64,000 nucleotides of DNA from an uncultured Prochlorococcus sp. (GCF_902626525.1 NZ_CACOFR010000003.1:62001-126000); one strand, 5' to 3'. Positions 27,191 to 38,417 are shown, counted from the first letter of the stretch. Numbers and translations are program-made. Notes: generated by a model not told the origin, from the sequence alone.

Positions 27191-27763
27191 TTAATTGACT
27201 TTTAATAATTCGACTTCGAATATTAATGTTGCATTCGCGGGAATCACATTTCCTGCACCTCTTGAGCCGTATCCAAGTTCTGGAGGTATTATTAATTTTC
27301 TTTTTCCTCCAACTTTCATTCCTGCAACACCTTCGTCCCAACCTTTTATTACTCGTCCATTACCCAAGGGGAAGCTGAATGGAGCTCTACCGATACTTGT
27401 ATCAAATTGCGTTCCATCTTCAAGAGTTCCTGTGTAATTCACAGTAACTGTTTGCCCAGCAATGGCTTCATCTCCCTCTCCTTTTACGATCTCTGTGATA
27501 ACTAGACCACTTTCTGTGGTTCTTGATTTACTGTCTGATTGTGTTTCTTCTGCCATAGCGAAAAGTATAGGATTTGGATCTGATGGGTCTAGTTCAAATA
27601 AATTATTGCTTGAAACATTTGATTGTTTCGTAATTGTTGTTTTTTGAAATGATTGAGTTTCTAATTCGGCAGCATTAACAATTTTAGGTGAATTAAATTG
27701 ACTGAAAAGAGTTAATGAAACGCAAAAAATAAAAACTGCAAAGCTAATAAAGACTTCTCTCAC
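27191..27763 (-). CDS. FKBP-type peptidyl-prolyl cis-trans isomerase, membrane-anchored or exported
   Basis: The C-terminal 110 residues are a full FKBP domain: [57 protein letters not shown] and [16 protein letters not shown]. The active-site pocket residues (Tyr, Phe, Asp, Trp) are retained. The N-terminal hydrophobic segment (about residues 3-18) is a signal peptide or anchor, followed by a linker of about 60 residues, so it should act in the periplasm or lumen as a folding helper. It has 190 residues and begins at a GTG. Confidence 0.92.
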   Translation of the reverse strand: MREVFISFAVFIFCVSLTLFSQFNSPKIVNAAELETQSFQKTTITKQSNVSSNNLFELDPSDPNPILFAMAEETQSDSKSRTTESGLVITEIVKGEGDEAIAGQTVTVNYTGTLEDGTQFDTSIGRAPFSFPLGNGRVIKGWDEGVAGMKVGGKRKLIIPPELGYGSRGAGNVIPANATLIFEVELLKVN

Positions 27764-27849
27764 TTAAATTTTGAAAGTTACTAAAAATAATACTACATAA
27801 TAAAGGTACAATAATTGGGTGATTTTAAATTTTATTTTGAAATTTTAGA

Positions 27850-29337
27850 TTGTTAATTCCAACTCAGATTAAAAGTTTAAGACAAAAATTTTATCCGTGT
27901 TTAGGTGGCATATTAGGAGGAATTTCTGTTTCAACTCACTTTTGGCTAATTTGCATGCCGTTATCTTTATTCATTTTATGGAAGGGAACTGAAAGAAGAA
28001 TAGCGAATTTTTGGTGGGGTTTTTTCTTTATCTTGATCAGTCATTCTTGGCTTTATGATCTTCATCCATTAACCTGGCTTGGTTTTTCATGGTCAGTAAG
28101 TTTATTAGTGACCATTTCAATATTAATATTTTGTTCTTTTTGGGGTGGATTGTTAGTTTATTTATGGGGACTTTTAGTTGAAATAATTCTCTTAAGAGAA
28201 GATGTTTTTAAAATAAAAATTTTACCTTTAATCGTAAAAGTATTTTTTTTATCTTTAACTTGGGGTATTGGTGAATTGATACTTTCTCAAACACCTTTTT
28301 TTTGGATAGGTTTAGGGGAAAGTCTTATCCCAGGTGATATTTATCTTGCTGGTTTGGCAAGATGGATCGGTGCAAGTGGTTTATGCGTAGTACAAATATT
28401 GATCGGATTTTGGATTTTTTTTATTCACGGTAGATGGGAAAGAAAACTTAACTTTAAACAAACTCTTATTTTCGGAATTTTGGTGATCATTTTTTTTCAC
28501 TTTATTGGAGGCTTAATAACTCCAATAAAAAGAAATCATGAATATCCAGTAGCTATATGGCAAACCAATATTTCAACAAGAGAAAAATTAAAAATAGATG
28601 ATAAATTTATTAAAGAAAAACTATTTATCGCTCAAAAATATGCTTTGGCTAATAAAGCAAAACTTCTTGTCGCTCCTGAAGGAACGCTATCTCAAAATTT
28701 TTATCTAGCTGAAAGTAGTAAGGTTAATTTTCTGGCAGGAGGTTTCAGGAATTTCAATAATGAGATGAGAAGTTCTTTACTTGGATATCAAGTTGGAGAT
28801 CAATCTTATACTTCTTTTATAGATAAAAATAGACTTGTTCCACTGGGCGAAAAAATTCCTACTTTTTTAAATAATTTTTCAAGAGGATTGTCTGCAGTGG
28901 GAGGAATTCAACCAGGCTCCAATTCAAGATTTTTTAATTCTAAATTTTCACCATCACTAGCAATAGCTATTTGTTACGAAATTAGTGATGGATTGAAAAT
29001 AAGAAAGGCTGTTAATAATGGTGGAAAATTAATAGTAACTATTGCAAACTTGGATCCCTATCCAATTAAGCTTTATAATCAATTTCTTTCTTTGGCTAGA
29101 TTAAGAAGCATTGAAAATAAGAAAGATAATTTACTTGTAACAAACACCGGTCCTTCAGGTTTAATTAGTGATGATGGAAAAATAATACAAATTTTGGATT
29201 TAAATAAAGAGCAAAATGAAATTGTATTTCCAAATTTTTCATCTGAAAAGAATTTTTATACAAAATTTGGGGATAAACCCATCATATTATTGTTGATAAT
29301 TTTTATGGGATTAAATTTTATTTTGAAAATTAATTAA
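27850..29337 (+). CDS. lnt: Apolipoprotein N-acyltransferase
   Basis: Lnt adds the third acyl chain to lipoproteins in the inner membrane. The first 230 residues hold about six membrane helices. The nitrilase-like domain follows with its Glu-Lys-Cys triad: Glu in [10 protein letters not shown], Lys in PLGEKIPTF or the nearby IDKNRL, and Cys in [10 protein letters not shown] last helix ([15 protein letters not shown]) ends the protein. The 495-residue length is normal. The start is a TTG at 27850. It converges on mnmA with an 8-base overlap. Confidence 0.9.
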   Translation: MLIPTQIKSLRQKFYPCLGGILGGISVSTHFWLICMPLSLFILWKGTERRIANFWWGFFFILISHSWLYDLHPLTWLGFSWSVSLLVTISILIFCSFWGGLLVYLWGLLVEIILLREDVFKIKILPLIVKVFFLSLTWGIGELILSQTPFFWIGLGESLIPGDIYLAGLARWIGASGLCVVQILIGFWIFFIHGRWERKLNFKQTLIFGILVIIFFHFIGGLITPIKRNHEYPVAIWQTNISTREKLKIDDKFIKEKLFIAQKYALANKAKLLVAPEGTLSQNFYLAESSKVNFLAGGFRNFNNEMRSSLLGYQVGDQSYTSFIDKNRLVPLGEKIPTFLNNFSRGLSAVGGIQPGSNSRFFNSKFSPSLAIAICYEISDGLKIRKAVNNGGKLIVTIANLDPYPIKLYNQFLSLARLRSIENKKDNLLVTNTGPSGLISDDGKIIQILDLNKEQNEIVFPNFSSEKNFYTKFGDKPIILLLIIFMGLNFILKIN

Positions 29338-30484
29338 TTAACCCACCACCTAATAAAATTTGATTCCTATAAAAGACTGCAGCTTGGCCAGGAGTTACCG
29401 CACTTTGGCTTTCTTCAAAAATTAACTTAAATGATTTAGTTGGGTCATCCGTATTTTTCAAGGGAACTAAAGTTCCTTTTACTGGACGACTTCTATATCT
29501 TATTTGAGCTTCAACTTCTATATCACTATTAGGCTCTTCGATTGAAACCCAGTTAACCTTATTTATTATTGCTTCTTTTTTTAAAAGATCACTTTTATCT
29601 GCCACGTATACTATATTTTTTTCTCTATCTAAACTTTTTACATATAGTGGTTCTGGCCAAGCAATACCCAAACCTTTCCTTTGTCCTACGGTAAAGTGTT
29701 GAATACCTAGATGCTTTCCAAGAACTTGGCCATTTACGTGAGAAATTACTCCTTCTTTGGGTTCTATGTGTTTATCGATAAATCTCTGCATTGATCCATA
29801 ATGCTCAACTAAGCATAAATCTTGACTTTCTGGTTTCTGAGCAGTCCTTAGGCCTAATCTTATTGCTTCCTTTCTCGTCTCTTCTTTTTTCATTTCACCA
29901 AGAGGGAATTCTAATCTGCTTAATACATCTTGTGTCAAGGAATAAAGAAAATAACTTTGATCTTTGTTCTCGTCAGCACCTCTTAAAAGTAGGAATTCCT
30001 TGAATTTATATTCTTTATAGTTATGTATTTTAGTAGAAGATGATTTTTTAATTCTTGCGTAATGTCCAGTAGCAATATAGGTAAACTCTTTTTTATTTAT
30101 TGCGTAGTTCAGCATCTCTTCAAACTTTACATTCTTATTGCACATCGAACATGGAAGGGGAGTAAATCCTTTTTTATAGCTTTCAGTAGTGTTTTTAATT
30201 ACTTCTCTTTCGAAAATTTCTCTTGAATCGATTATTTTATGGTTAATTCCTAAGTCTTCGCAAAGGCCAGCAGCATCAACTAATCCTTCAGAGCAACAAG
30301 AGCCCTGTCCCTTCATTAACCAAAGAGTTAGTCCTTCAACATTCCAGCCATTCTCGATAAGAAGAGCTGCTGAGAGGGAACTATCTACACCACCAGAAAG
30401 ACCTACAATAATATTTTTCTTCTTAGTTTTATTATTAGTAGAAAAGCAGCTCTCTAATTTTTTAACTTTTTGTGTTCTTAACAT
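29330..30484 (-). CDS. mnmA: tRNA-specific 2-thiouridylase MnmA
   Basis: MnmA makes 2-thiouridine at U34 of Glu, Gln and Lys tRNAs. The ATP-binding PP-loop is [16 protein letters not shown]. The catalytic cysteines are in [11 protein letters not shown] and [11 protein letters not shown]. Further motifs are [16 protein letters not shown] and [13 protein letters not shown], and the C-terminal beta-barrel is intact. It has 384 residues, including a short basic lead before the loop. Confidence 0.96.
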   Translation of the reverse strand: MLRTQKVKKLESCFSTNNKTKKKNIIVGLSGGVDSSLSAALLIENGWNVEGLTLWLMKGQGSCCSEGLVDAAGLCEDLGINHKIIDSREIFEREVIKNTTESYKKGFTPLPCSMCNKNVKFEEMLNYAINKKEFTYIATGHYARIKKSSSTKIHNYKEYKFKEFLLLRGADENKDQSYFLYSLTQDVLSRLEFPLGEMKKEETRKEAIRLGLRTAQKPESQDLCLVEHYGSMQRFIDKHIEPKEGVISHVNGQVLGKHLGIQHFTVGQRKGLGIAWPEPLYVKSLDREKNIVYVADKSDLLKKEAIINKVNWVSIEEPNSDIEVEAQIRYRSRPVKGTLVPLKNTDDPTKSFKLIFEESQSAVTPGQAAVFYRNQILLGGGLIN

Positions 30485-30529
30485 GGAAGTAAAATATTTG
30501 AATAGTACTTAAATTGCTTTGTACACATT

Positions 30530-32095
30530 ATGAATGAAATTAGATGGCCAACAATTGACTCAAAACATTTAATTGTTGATTCAAAGCAAATGTTGATATT
30601 AGAGAAAGAAATGTTTTCTAAAGGGATGCCCCAAGAAGCATTGATGGAAAAAGCTGGCATCAATATTAGTAAGTGGCTTTTGAAGAGGAAATCTCTTCTA
30701 AAGCATGGAATAACTGTTTTAATAGGCCCAGGACATAATGGTGGGGATGGAGCTGTAATAGCTAGAGAGCTTTTCTTGAAAGGGTATTTAGTCAAGGTAT
30801 GGTGTCCATTTCCTATAAAAAAAACATTAACGATCGACCACATTAATTATCTTACATCTATTGGTGTATCAAAATTAGTAGCTCCCCCCGATACAGGGGG
30901 TAAAGAGCTCTGGATTGATGCTGTTTTTGGTAATAATCAAACAAAAAATGTTGATAATGGTTTAATTAAATTGTTCAATAAAAAATTTCATAATAAGTAC
31001 GGTAAGGTAGTAAGCATAGATGTTCCTACGGGATTATGTCCTAATAAAGGAGAGCCTTTTTTAAATAATGCAGTTAAGGCAGATTATACTTTAGCTATTG
31101 GTCTTAATAAGATTGGTTTAACTCAAGATTCTGCTTTACCTTTTATTGGAGAACTGAACCATATCGATATTGGGGTGCCAATTAATAATTTAATCAATGT
31201 TGAAAAAAAAATTTTCAAGGTTACTTATGAGGATTTAAAAAATATTGATTTACCTTCTTTACCAAAAAATACCAACAAATATAAAAGAGGAAGAACATTA
31301 ATAATCGCCGGAAGTGAAAAATATCCAGGAGCTGCATACCTGGCATTAAAAGGGGCCATATCAAGTGGAGTTGGGTTCATTTCTGCTGTACTGCCTCAGT
31401 TAGTTGCTGAATCCATTTGGAAAGTTGCTCCAGAAATTGTTTTAAAAGGAACTATGCATTCAAATCAAAGTGGTAATTCATCTTTATTCAGTGCATTAAA
31501 GGATATTGATCTAAGTGCGTATGATTCATTAGTTGTAGGCCCAGGAATAGGTATTGATAATGATGATTGGCAAAAATCAAAAGATTTCATCATTAATTTT
31601 GAAGGATTATTGATCTTAGATGCAGATGCACTCAATAGAATTGCCGAATCTGAATTAGGACCAAAATTCTTTTTAGAGAGAAAATTTAAAACATGGATTA
31701 CACCTCATTACAAAGAATTTTCAAGGTTATTCCCAAATATAAAATCTGAGACAAATGTTGGACTCGCTCTTAATGCTGCAAAGGAATTTAATATAAGTGT
31801 TTTGTTAAAGGGATCTAACAGCATAGTTGCAGATAATAAAAATGCATGGCAACTTTTTGGGACTGATTCTCAGACAGCTAGAGCTGGATTGGGAGATCTT
31901 TTATCTGGATTTGTTGCTGGCAGTTCTGCGATTGATCTAACCTTTTGTAGAAATATAAAAACTGATTTTTTTGCTAAATACGTACTTTTACATTCCTTTG
32001 CTGCATCAAAGTGTAAAACGGGTTCAAACGCATCCGCTATTGGTGATGAATTATCAAAATTAATAAGAAATAAGAAAACGAGACAAATATCTTGA
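30530..32095 (+). CDS. nnr: Bifunctional NAD(P)H-hydrate epimerase / ADP- or ATP-dependent dehydratase
   Basis: This enzyme repairs hydrated NADH and NADPH. The N-terminal half is the epimerase (NnrE), with VLIGPGHNGGDGAVIARELFLKGY and VSIDVPTGLCPNKG. The C-terminal half (from about KRGRTLIIAGSEKYPGAAYLA) is the ribokinase-like dehydratase (NnrD), with LLKGSNSIVAD and the nucleotide-site motif ARAGLGDLLSGFVAG. The two-domain fusion of 521 residues is the common bacterial form. It is divergent from mnmA with 45 bases between starts. Confidence 0.93.
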   Translation: MNEIRWPTIDSKHLIVDSKQMLILEKEMFSKGMPQEALMEKAGINISKWLLKRKSLLKHGITVLIGPGHNGGDGAVIARELFLKGYLVKVWCPFPIKKTLTIDHINYLTSIGVSKLVAPPDTGGKELWIDAVFGNNQTKNVDNGLIKLFNKKFHNKYGKVVSIDVPTGLCPNKGEPFLNNAVKADYTLAIGLNKIGLTQDSALPFIGELNHIDIGVPINNLINVEKKIFKVTYEDLKNIDLPSLPKNTNKYKRGRTLIIAGSEKYPGAAYLALKGAISSGVGFISAVLPQLVAESIWKVAPEIVLKGTMHSNQSGNSSLFSALKDIDLSAYDSLVVGPGIGIDNDDWQKSKDFIINFEGLLILDADALNRIAESELGPKFFLERKFKTWITPHYKEFSRLFPNIKSETNVGLALNAAKEFNISVLLKGSNSIVADNKNAWQLFGTDSQTARAGLGDLLSGFVAGSSAIDLTFCRNIKTDFFAKYVLLHSFAASKCKTGSNASAIGDELSKLIRNKKTRQIS

Positions 32096-32233
32096 AAGAA
32101 ACAATTTTAAAGAGTTTTTTCTAGTTTTAAACACAAAAATATACAAATATTACGCGAAATCTGAAGCGCGCATTAAATATTTGGCTATTTCCAAAAAAGT
32201 GTAGGAAAGTCTTAGTACCTAAATGGGTCAAAA

Positions 32234-33175
32234 ATGGTTTCATCAATTCCAGCACAAGCAGAACCACAGAAGAGGAGAGGAAATGATCCTATAAGTTGGT
32301 ACTTGCAAAACATCGGCAGAGTTCCCTTACTAACGCCTGCTGAAGAAATTGAATTGGGTAATCAAGTTCAAAAAATGATGATTCTTACTGAAGATGGCCA
32401 ATTAAATGAAAAAAACAAAGAATTTACAACTCAGCAAAAAAGAACAATAAAAATTGGAAGAAGAGCCAAAGAGAGAATGATGAAAGCTAATTTAAGATTA
32501 GTTGTTAGTGTTGCAAAAAAATACCAAGGTAAAGGACTTGAACTTCTTGATTTGGTTCAAGAAGGTTCTCTTGGTTTAGAAAGAGCTGTTGAAAAATTTG
32601 ATCCTACTAGAGGATATAAGTTTTCTACATATGCTTTTTGGTGGATTCGTCAAAGTATGACAAGAGCAATTGCCTGTCAATCACGAACTATCCGTTTGCC
32701 AGTTCACCTAAGTGAAAGATTAGCATCTATAAGAAAAGTTAGTAGAGACCTAGCACATAAACTTGGTGCCATGCCGAGCAGAATTGAAATTGCAGAAGCC
32801 ATGGAAATTGATGTTGAAGAATTAGACTCTGTTTTAAGACAAGCTTTATCAACAAGTAGCTTAGATGCTCCAGTTAATGGTGATGACGGTAGAAGCTTTT
32901 TAGGTGATTTAATTGCAGATAGTAATAATGATGAGCCTTTAGATCAAGTTGAACAAAAAATGCATCAAGAGCAACTTGGTAAATGGTTAAGCCATCTAAG
33001 TGAGCAAGAGCAACATGTTCTTAAATTAAGATTTGGATTAGATGGGAATGAAAGACATACACTTGCGGAAATAGGAAGATTATTAGACGTTTCTAGAGAA
33101 AGAGTGAGACAAGTTGAACTTAAGGCGCTAAGAAAATTAAGAAACTTAACCAGAAAGTTACCTAGCGGTATTTAA
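32234..33175 (+). CDS. RNA polymerase sigma factor, group 2 (RpoD-like)
   Basis: This sigma-70 family factor has 313 residues and no long region 1.1. Region 1.2 is NDPISWYLQNIGRVPLLTPAEEIELG. Regions 2.1-2.4 run through LELLDLVQEGSLGLERAVEKFDPTRGYKFSTYAFWWIRQ. Region 3 includes GAMPSRIEIAEAM, and region 4 with its helix-turn-helix is HTLAEIGRLLDVSRERVRQVELKALRKLR. The size and conserved -10/-35 regions place it among the dispensable group 2 sigma factors of cyanobacteria, used in stress or diel control. Its exact paralog cannot be fixed from this window. Confidence 0.92.
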   Translation: MVSSIPAQAEPQKRRGNDPISWYLQNIGRVPLLTPAEEIELGNQVQKMMILTEDGQLNEKNKEFTTQQKRTIKIGRRAKERMMKANLRLVVSVAKKYQGKGLELLDLVQEGSLGLERAVEKFDPTRGYKFSTYAFWWIRQSMTRAIACQSRTIRLPVHLSERLASIRKVSRDLAHKLGAMPSRIEIAEAMEIDVEELDSVLRQALSTSSLDAPVNGDDGRSFLGDLIADSNNDEPLDQVEQKMHQEQLGKWLSHLSEQEQHVLKLRFGLDGNERHTLAEIGRLLDVSRERVRQVELKALRKLRNLTRKLPSGI

Positions 33176-33176
33176 T

Positions 33177-34214
33177 CTAATCTTCGGCCCAAATATATTT
33201 GGTTAATTCTTGTGAGGGTGGCTCAGGTGCTTCTAAAGCATTTTTAACAGACTCAGATATCTCCGTATCTATTTTCTTTTCAATATTTTTTAATTCTTCT
33301 TCCTTTGCAAATTTACCATCAATAATTTCTTTGGCTAATTTTTTGATGGGATCTCTTTTTCCCCAAAACTCCTTTTCTTTCTCTGACCTTAATTCATCTG
33401 GATCTGCAAGAGAATGACCTCTGTATCTGTAAGTTAAGCACTCTAAAAGAGTGGGTCCTTCTCCTGCTCTAGCCCGCTTAATTGCTCTTTGTGCGGCTCC
33501 TCTTACTGCTAATACATCCATTCCATCAACTTCCTCACCATGCATTCCAAAAGCAGAAGCTTTTCTCCAGATTTCAGGATTGCTTGTTGCTCTATCGTGA
33601 GCCATTCCAATAGCCCATTTATTATTCTCAACGACAAAAATTATGGGTAATTTCCATAATTGAGCCATATTTAAACATTCAAAAAACTGTCCATTATTGC
33701 ACGTTCCATCTCCGAAGAATGCTGCAGTCACTGCGTCACTATCATTATTACCTGCAACTTCTTTTTTATATTTACTTGAAAAGGCTGCTCCTAAAGCAAC
33801 TGGAATCCCTTCCCCAATAAATGCATAACCTCCCAATAAGTGATGCTCTCTTGAAAATAAGTGCATGGATCCTCCTCGGCCTTTACTACAACCTGTAGCT
33901 TTTCCAAAAAGCTCGCTCATTACTTCAAAGGAAGGGACACCTGCACTTAGTGCATGTACATGATCCCTGTAGGTACTGCAAAACCAATCATGTTTCTTCC
34001 TCATCGCTCCAATTACACCAGTGCTAATAGCTTCCTGACCGTTATACAGATGAACGAAACCAAACATTTTCCCTCTATAGTACATTTCTGCACACTTATC
34101 TTCGAATCTTCGACCAAGTGTCATATCTTCATAAAGAAATAATCCCGTTTCTCGATCTAATGCGGCTTTTTTTATATCTTGAAGATTTGAAATTCTCTCT
34201 ACGTGTGTTTCCAA
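33177..34214 (-). CDS. pdhA: Pyruvate dehydrogenase E1 component, alpha subunit
   Basis: PdhA is half of the thiamine-diphosphate enzyme that decarboxylates pyruvate. The TPP-binding motif runs from [14 protein letters not shown] to [10 protein letters not shown] (GDG...N). The phospho-loop-like [15 protein letters not shown] and the N-terminal [12 protein letters not shown] are family features. It has 345 residues. The beta subunit is not next to it. The E3 partner lpdA lies at 23 kb. It converges on the sigma factor gene with one base between the stops. Confidence 0.95.
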   Translation of the reverse strand: METHVERISNLQDIKKAALDRETGLFLYEDMTLGRRFEDKCAEMYYRGKMFGFVHLYNGQEAISTGVIGAMRKKHDWFCSTYRDHVHALSAGVPSFEVMSELFGKATGCSKGRGGSMHLFSREHHLLGGYAFIGEGIPVALGAAFSSKYKKEVAGNNDSDAVTAAFFGDGTCNNGQFFECLNMAQLWKLPIIFVVENNKWAIGMAHDRATSNPEIWRKASAFGMHGEEVDGMDVLAVRGAAQRAIKRARAGEGPTLLECLTYRYRGHSLADPDELRSEKEKEFWGKRDPIKKLAKEIIDGKFAKEEELKNIEKKIDTEISESVKNALEAPEPPSQELTKYIWAED

Positions 34215-34362
34215 GAAAATACCTTAATGAAGTTTTGATTTGTTAACATTCTAAGGTGTGAAGGTCGATTTTCATGATTTTTTTTAAAAACTCTGTAAGA
34301 CCTTATGAAAAATTTTTTTAACTTGATAAAATTTGTCTAAGAAATTTTACTAGGATATTTGT

Positions 34363-36453
34363 TTGGAACTTCCTTTAGATCATTTTCGTTTAATAGGCGT
34401 AAGCCCCTCGGCAACATCTGAGGAAATATTAAGGGCGTTTCAATTGCGTTTGGATAAAACGCCTGATGAAGGATTTACATATGAAGTTTTAACCCAAAGA
34501 TCAGAATTACTGCGCCTTACCGCTGATTTGCTTACAGATCCAGAAAGCAGGAGAAAATACGAAAATTTACTACAAAATGGAGCATCTGGATTAGAGTTTT
34601 CATCAAATAGAGAAGTAGCAGGGTTAATACTTCTTTGGGAATCAGGATCCCCAAAAGAAGCTTTTAAAATCACAAAAAAAGCATTGCAGCCTCCACAAAC
34701 CCCAGCTTTAGGTAGTAGTAGAGAAGCAGATTTAACTTTATTGGCCGCTTTGACATCTAGAGATTCTGCAATTCAAGAACAACAACTTAGATCCTATTCA
34801 GACGCAGCAGACTTTTTGCAAGATGGTATACAACTTCTTCAAAGAATGGGAAAGCTTGGTGAATTGAGGAAAGAACTTGAAGAGGACTTGGCTTCTTTAC
34901 TTCCATATAGAATCCTAGATCTACTTAGTAGAGATTTAAATGATCAGGAATCTCATCAAAAAGGTTTAAGTATGTTGGAAAATTTTATAATTAAGAGAGG
35001 TGGTTTAGAGGGTAATAGTAAATCTGAATATGGAAATTATTTAAATCAACAAGAATTTGAAGCTTTTTTTCAACAGATAAAGCCATATTTAACAGTGCAA
35101 GAACAGATTGATTTATTTCTTGAATTACAAAAAAGAGGATCATTAGAAGCAGGATTTCTAGCTTTTCTATCTTTGTCAGCTATTGGGTTCTCAAGAAGAA
35201 AACCGGAAAAATTATTTGAAGCGAGGAAAATTTTAAAGAAACTAAATATATCTGGTTTAGATTCAATGCCTCTTATTGGTTGTTTAGATTTGCTTTTAGC
35301 AGATATTGATCAGGCTTCTGCCAGGTTTCATAGCAGTTCTGATGATAATTTAAGAGAATGGCTCAATAATTATTCAGGGAACAAGTTAGAGGCAATTTGT
35401 ATTTTCTGTAAAAATTGGTTAGAGAACGATGTTTTAGTTGGTTATAGAGATATTGACTTAAAAAAGGTGGATTTAGATTCTTGGTTTGATGATAGAGAAA
35501 TTCAAGAATTTATTGAAAGTCTAGAGAAGAAATCAATTAAAACATTAAGTAAATCAAATCTTCAGAACCAAAAAATTAAAAAGGAATCTTGGACTAATAC
35601 CAAAGAAGATTTAAACAATACATTAGGTAATTTTGACGAGAGGAGATTGCCCTGGCCTGGAGGCATAAAGCAAGAATATGAGAATCTTGATATTCAAGAG
35701 AACGAATTCGATGAGGAAATGGTAAAGAATAAACCAATTGAGTTTTATAAATATTTAATTGAAAAATTTGCGGAATTAAAATTTAGTTTTGGGGAATTTC
35801 TGGAGAAAAAATCATCTTATCTTTTTTATCTATATGCGTTTGTGATCTTATTTATATTTGGGATTGGTTTCGGATTCTTGAGAAATAACTCCAATAAATA
35901 CATCCAAAATGATCAATCGATTGAAAAACCTTCACAAATTGAAGATAAAAAGACAGAACTTAATGAAGAAAATAAAATTCTAGAAAATAAAAAAATATCC
36001 TCGAATCAGACTAATATTGTAAGTTCAGTACAAAACGAAAATATTTCCTCACAAGTTAAAGAAATCATAGAAGCCTCCCCTTCAATAGAACAAATAAAAT
36101 ATTTGATAGAAACTTGGCTCTTAAATAAAAGTAATTACATGGCAGGTAAAGGAGAATTAAATCTTTCTAAAATCGTTAAAGATGGCCTAATAAAAAGGAC
36201 AATAGAAAATAGGAAAAAAGATATTAAAAAAGGTGTTTATCAAGAAATTAGTTCAGAAATACAAGAAATTGTTTTGAAATCACAAACCTCATCAAGAATA
36301 GTTGCTGTAGCTCAATTGAGATATAGCGAGAGGATATTTAAAAACTCGGGAGAGTTAGTTAATGAAATCGCCATAAACCCTTTGAAAGTTAAATATATTT
36401 TGGGTTTTTCTAATAAATCATGGAAATTGGTTGATTTCGTAAGTGGTTTGTAA
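34363..36453 (+). CDS. ftn2: Cell division protein Ftn2/ZipN (ARC6 homolog)
   Basis: This cyanobacterial FtsZ-ring anchor is the ancestor of plastid ARC6. The N-terminus holds a J-like domain (LDHFRLIGVSPSATSEEILRAF and LLTDPESRRKYE) without the HPD motif. A long helical repeat region runs to about residue 380. A single membrane helix lies at about 485-505 (YLFYLYAFVILFIFGIGFGFL), and a C-terminal ARC6-like domain (IKYLIETWLLNKSNYMAGKG) follows. The 696 residues start at a TTG. It should bind the FtsZ tail made from the gene at 10 kb. Confidence 0.92.
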   Translation: MELPLDHFRLIGVSPSATSEEILRAFQLRLDKTPDEGFTYEVLTQRSELLRLTADLLTDPESRRKYENLLQNGASGLEFSSNREVAGLILLWESGSPKEAFKITKKALQPPQTPALGSSREADLTLLAALTSRDSAIQEQQLRSYSDAADFLQDGIQLLQRMGKLGELRKELEEDLASLLPYRILDLLSRDLNDQESHQKGLSMLENFIIKRGGLEGNSKSEYGNYLNQQEFEAFFQQIKPYLTVQEQIDLFLELQKRGSLEAGFLAFLSLSAIGFSRRKPEKLFEARKILKKLNISGLDSMPLIGCLDLLLADIDQASARFHSSSDDNLREWLNNYSGNKLEAICIFCKNWLENDVLVGYRDIDLKKVDLDSWFDDREIQEFIESLEKKSIKTLSKSNLQNQKIKKESWTNTKEDLNNTLGNFDERRLPWPGGIKQEYENLDIQENEFDEEMVKNKPIEFYKYLIEKFAELKFSFGEFLEKKSSYLFYLYAFVILFIFGIGFGFLRNNSNKYIQNDQSIEKPSQIEDKKTELNEENKILENKKISSNQTNIVSSVQNENISSQVKEIIEASPSIEQIKYLIETWLLNKSNYMAGKGELNLSKIVKDGLIKRTIENRKKDIKKGVYQEISSEIQEIVLKSQTSSRIVAVAQLRYSERIFKNSGELVNEIAINPLKVKYILGFSNKSWKLVDFVSGL

Positions 36454-36500
36454 GTATATATTTAAAGATCATCTATAATAGTTAAAAATACTTTTAGATA

Positions 36501-37961
36501 ATGTTTGATGAACTCTCATCACGCTTTGAAGACGCAGTAAAGGGTTTAAGAGGCGAAGCAAAAATTAGTGAAAATAATATAAACGACGCCCTTAATCAGG
36601 TAAAAAGAGCACTACTTGATGCCGATGTTAGTTTATCTGTAGTAAAAGAGTTTATTTCAGATGTCAAAGATAAAGCTATAGGAGAGGAAGTAGTTAGGGG
36701 TGTAAACCCAGGTCAAAAATTTATAGAAATAGTAAATAAAGAGTTGATTAACATTATGGGGAATGAAAATGCTCCATTAAACGAAAATCAAAATAGTCCT
36801 ACAGTTATTTTAATGGCTGGACTCCAGGGAGCTGGTAAAACAACTGCAACAGGAAAGTTAGGCCTTTTTCTTAAGGAAAAAGATAAAAAAGTTCTTTTAG
36901 TGGCTGCTGATATTTATCGACCAGCCGCAGTAGATCAACTTAAAACACTAGGAAGTCAATATGACTTAGAAGTTTTTTCAGCGAAAGAAAAAAACAGTAA
37001 ACCAGAAGAGATAACCAAGGATGCATTGAATTATGCGAGTGAAAATAATTTTAATTCGATAATTATTGATACTGCAGGAAGATTGCAAATTGATGATTCA
37101 ATGATGAGTGAAATGGTTCGAATAAAAGAAGTTTCTGACCCTGATGAAGTTTTGCTTGTTGTTGATTCTATGATTGGACAAGAAGCTGCAGACTTGACAA
37201 GGTCATTTCATGAAAAAGTAGGAATCACAGGGGCGATACTTACTAAGTTGGATGGAGATTCAAGAGGAGGAGCCGCTCTATCGATAAGAAAAATAAGTGG
37301 TAAACCAATCAAATTTATTGGTGTTGGCGAAAAAATAGAGGCACTGCAACCGTTCTATCCAGAAAGAATGGCTAGCAGAATTTTAGGAATGGGTGATGTC
37401 TTGACACTTGTTGAAAAAGCCCAAAAAGAAGTTGAACTTGCTGATGCAGAAGCGATGCAAAAGAAACTGCAGGAAGCAACCTTTGATTTCAATGATTTTG
37501 TCAAGCAAATGAGATTAATTAAAAGGATGGGATCACTTGGTGGATTAATAAAATTGATACCTGGAATGAATAAAATCGACGAAGGGATGATAAAAAATGG
37601 AGAAGATCAACTAAAAAAAATAGAATCTATGATCTCTTCAATGACTCTTGAAGAAAAACAAAAACCTGAGGTTCTTGCCGCCGAACCTTCAAGAAGACAA
37701 AGAATAGCTCAAGGAAGTGGTTATGAGGCAAAAGATGTAGATAAAGTTTTAGCTGATTTTCAAAGAATGAGAGGTTTTATGAAACAAATGTCTAATGGCG
37801 GAATGCCAGGAATGGGCGGAATGCCAGGAATGGGTGGAATGCCAGGAATGGGTGGAATGCCAGGAATGGGTGGAATGCCAGGAATCGGTGGAATGAGCGG
37901 TAATAAACCAATGAAAAAACAAAAAAATAATAAGAAGAAAAAAGGGTTTGCGGATTTATAG
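36501..37961 (+). CDS. ffh: Signal recognition particle protein Ffh (SRP54)
   Basis: Ffh targets nascent membrane proteins. An N-terminal helical domain leads into the GTPase: GLQGAGKTTATGKLG, AADIYRPAAVDQL, DTAGRLQID, TKLDGDSRGGAALS. The methionine-rich M domain follows with the RNA-binding RRQRIAQGSG. The tail holds five copies of Gly-Met-Pro-Gly-Met-Gly coded by an 18-bp tandem repeat, then a lysine-rich end. It has 486 residues. Its RNA partner ffs is at 9.85 kb. rpsP and phoH follow, as in many cyanobacteria. Confidence 0.97.
   Translation: MFDELSSRFEDAVKGLRGEAKISENNINDALNQVKRALLDADVSLSVVKEFISDVKDKAIGEEVVRGVNPGQKFIEIVNKELINIMGNENAPLNENQNSPTVILMAGLQGAGKTTATGKLGLFLKEKDKKVLLVAADIYRPAAVDQLKTLGSQYDLEVFSAKEKNSKPEEITKDALNYASENNFNSIIIDTAGRLQIDDSMMSEMVRIKEVSDPDEVLLVVDSMIGQEAADLTRSFHEKVGITGAILTKLDGDSRGGAALSIRKISGKPIKFIGVGEKIEALQPFYPERMASRILGMGDVLTLVEKAQKEVELADAEAMQKKLQEATFDFNDFVKQMRLIKRMGSLGGLIKLIPGMNKIDEGMIKNGEDQLKKIESMISSMTLEEKQKPEVLAAEPSRRQRIAQGSGYEAKDVDKVLADFQRMRGFMKQMSNGGMPGMGGMPGMGGMPGMGGMPGMGGMPGIGGMSGNKPMKKQKNNKKKKGFADL
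37800..37889 (+). repeat. Five-copy 18-bp tandem repeat in the 3' end of ffh
   Basis: Five direct copies of GGAATGCCAGGAATGGGY (the last one with a base change) lie in frame and encode a Gly-Met-Pro-rich tail. The copies are nearly identical at the DNA level, which points to recent expansion or ongoing slippage. The methionine-rich flexible tail fits the M-domain's role in binding hydrophobic signal sequences. Confidence 0.9.
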
Positions 37962-38015
37962 TTTCTAAATTTTTACCCTTAAATGATATTATTATTAAAA
38001 ACGCATTGATTTAAG

Positions 38016-38381
38016 ATGATTAAATTGCGCCTTAAGCGCTTTGGAAAGAAAAAAGAGGCAAGTTTCAGAATTGTTGCATGCAATAGTACTTCCAGAAGAG
38101 ATGGTAGGCCTTTAGAAGAATTAGGTTTTTATAACCCAAGAACTAAAGAAACTAGGCTTGATACCGAAGCTTTAAGAATAAGGCTTACTCAGGGTGCTCA
38201 GCCAACTGATGTTGTAAGGACTTTATTAGAAAAGGGAGGCTTATTAGAAAAAATAGAAAGACCTTCTATCGCTATCGGTAAGAAAAAGCTAGAAAAGGAA
38301 AAAGCAGCTAAGGCTAAAACCAAAGACGAAGAAAGTGATATTACTAAAGCTGAAAGTGAAAGTAATGAAGCCGAAAGCTAG
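38016..38381 (+). CDS. rpsP: 30S ribosomal protein S16
   Basis: The first 80 residues are a complete S16 ([54 protein letters not shown]). A charged tail of about 40 residues rich in Lys, Ala, Glu and Ser ([19 protein letters not shown]) extends it, as in many cyanobacterial S16 proteins. It has 121 residues and lies 54 bases after ffh on the same strand, followed by phoH. Confidence 0.96.
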   Translation: MIKLRLKRFGKKKEASFRIVACNSTSRRDGRPLEELGFYNPRTKETRLDTEALRIRLTQGAQPTDVVRTLLEKGGLLEKIERPSIAIGKKKLEKEKAAKAKTKDEESDITKAESESNEAES

Positions 38382-38417
38382 TTATTTGATAAATTTTTAT
38401 TCTTATACAATAACTAA

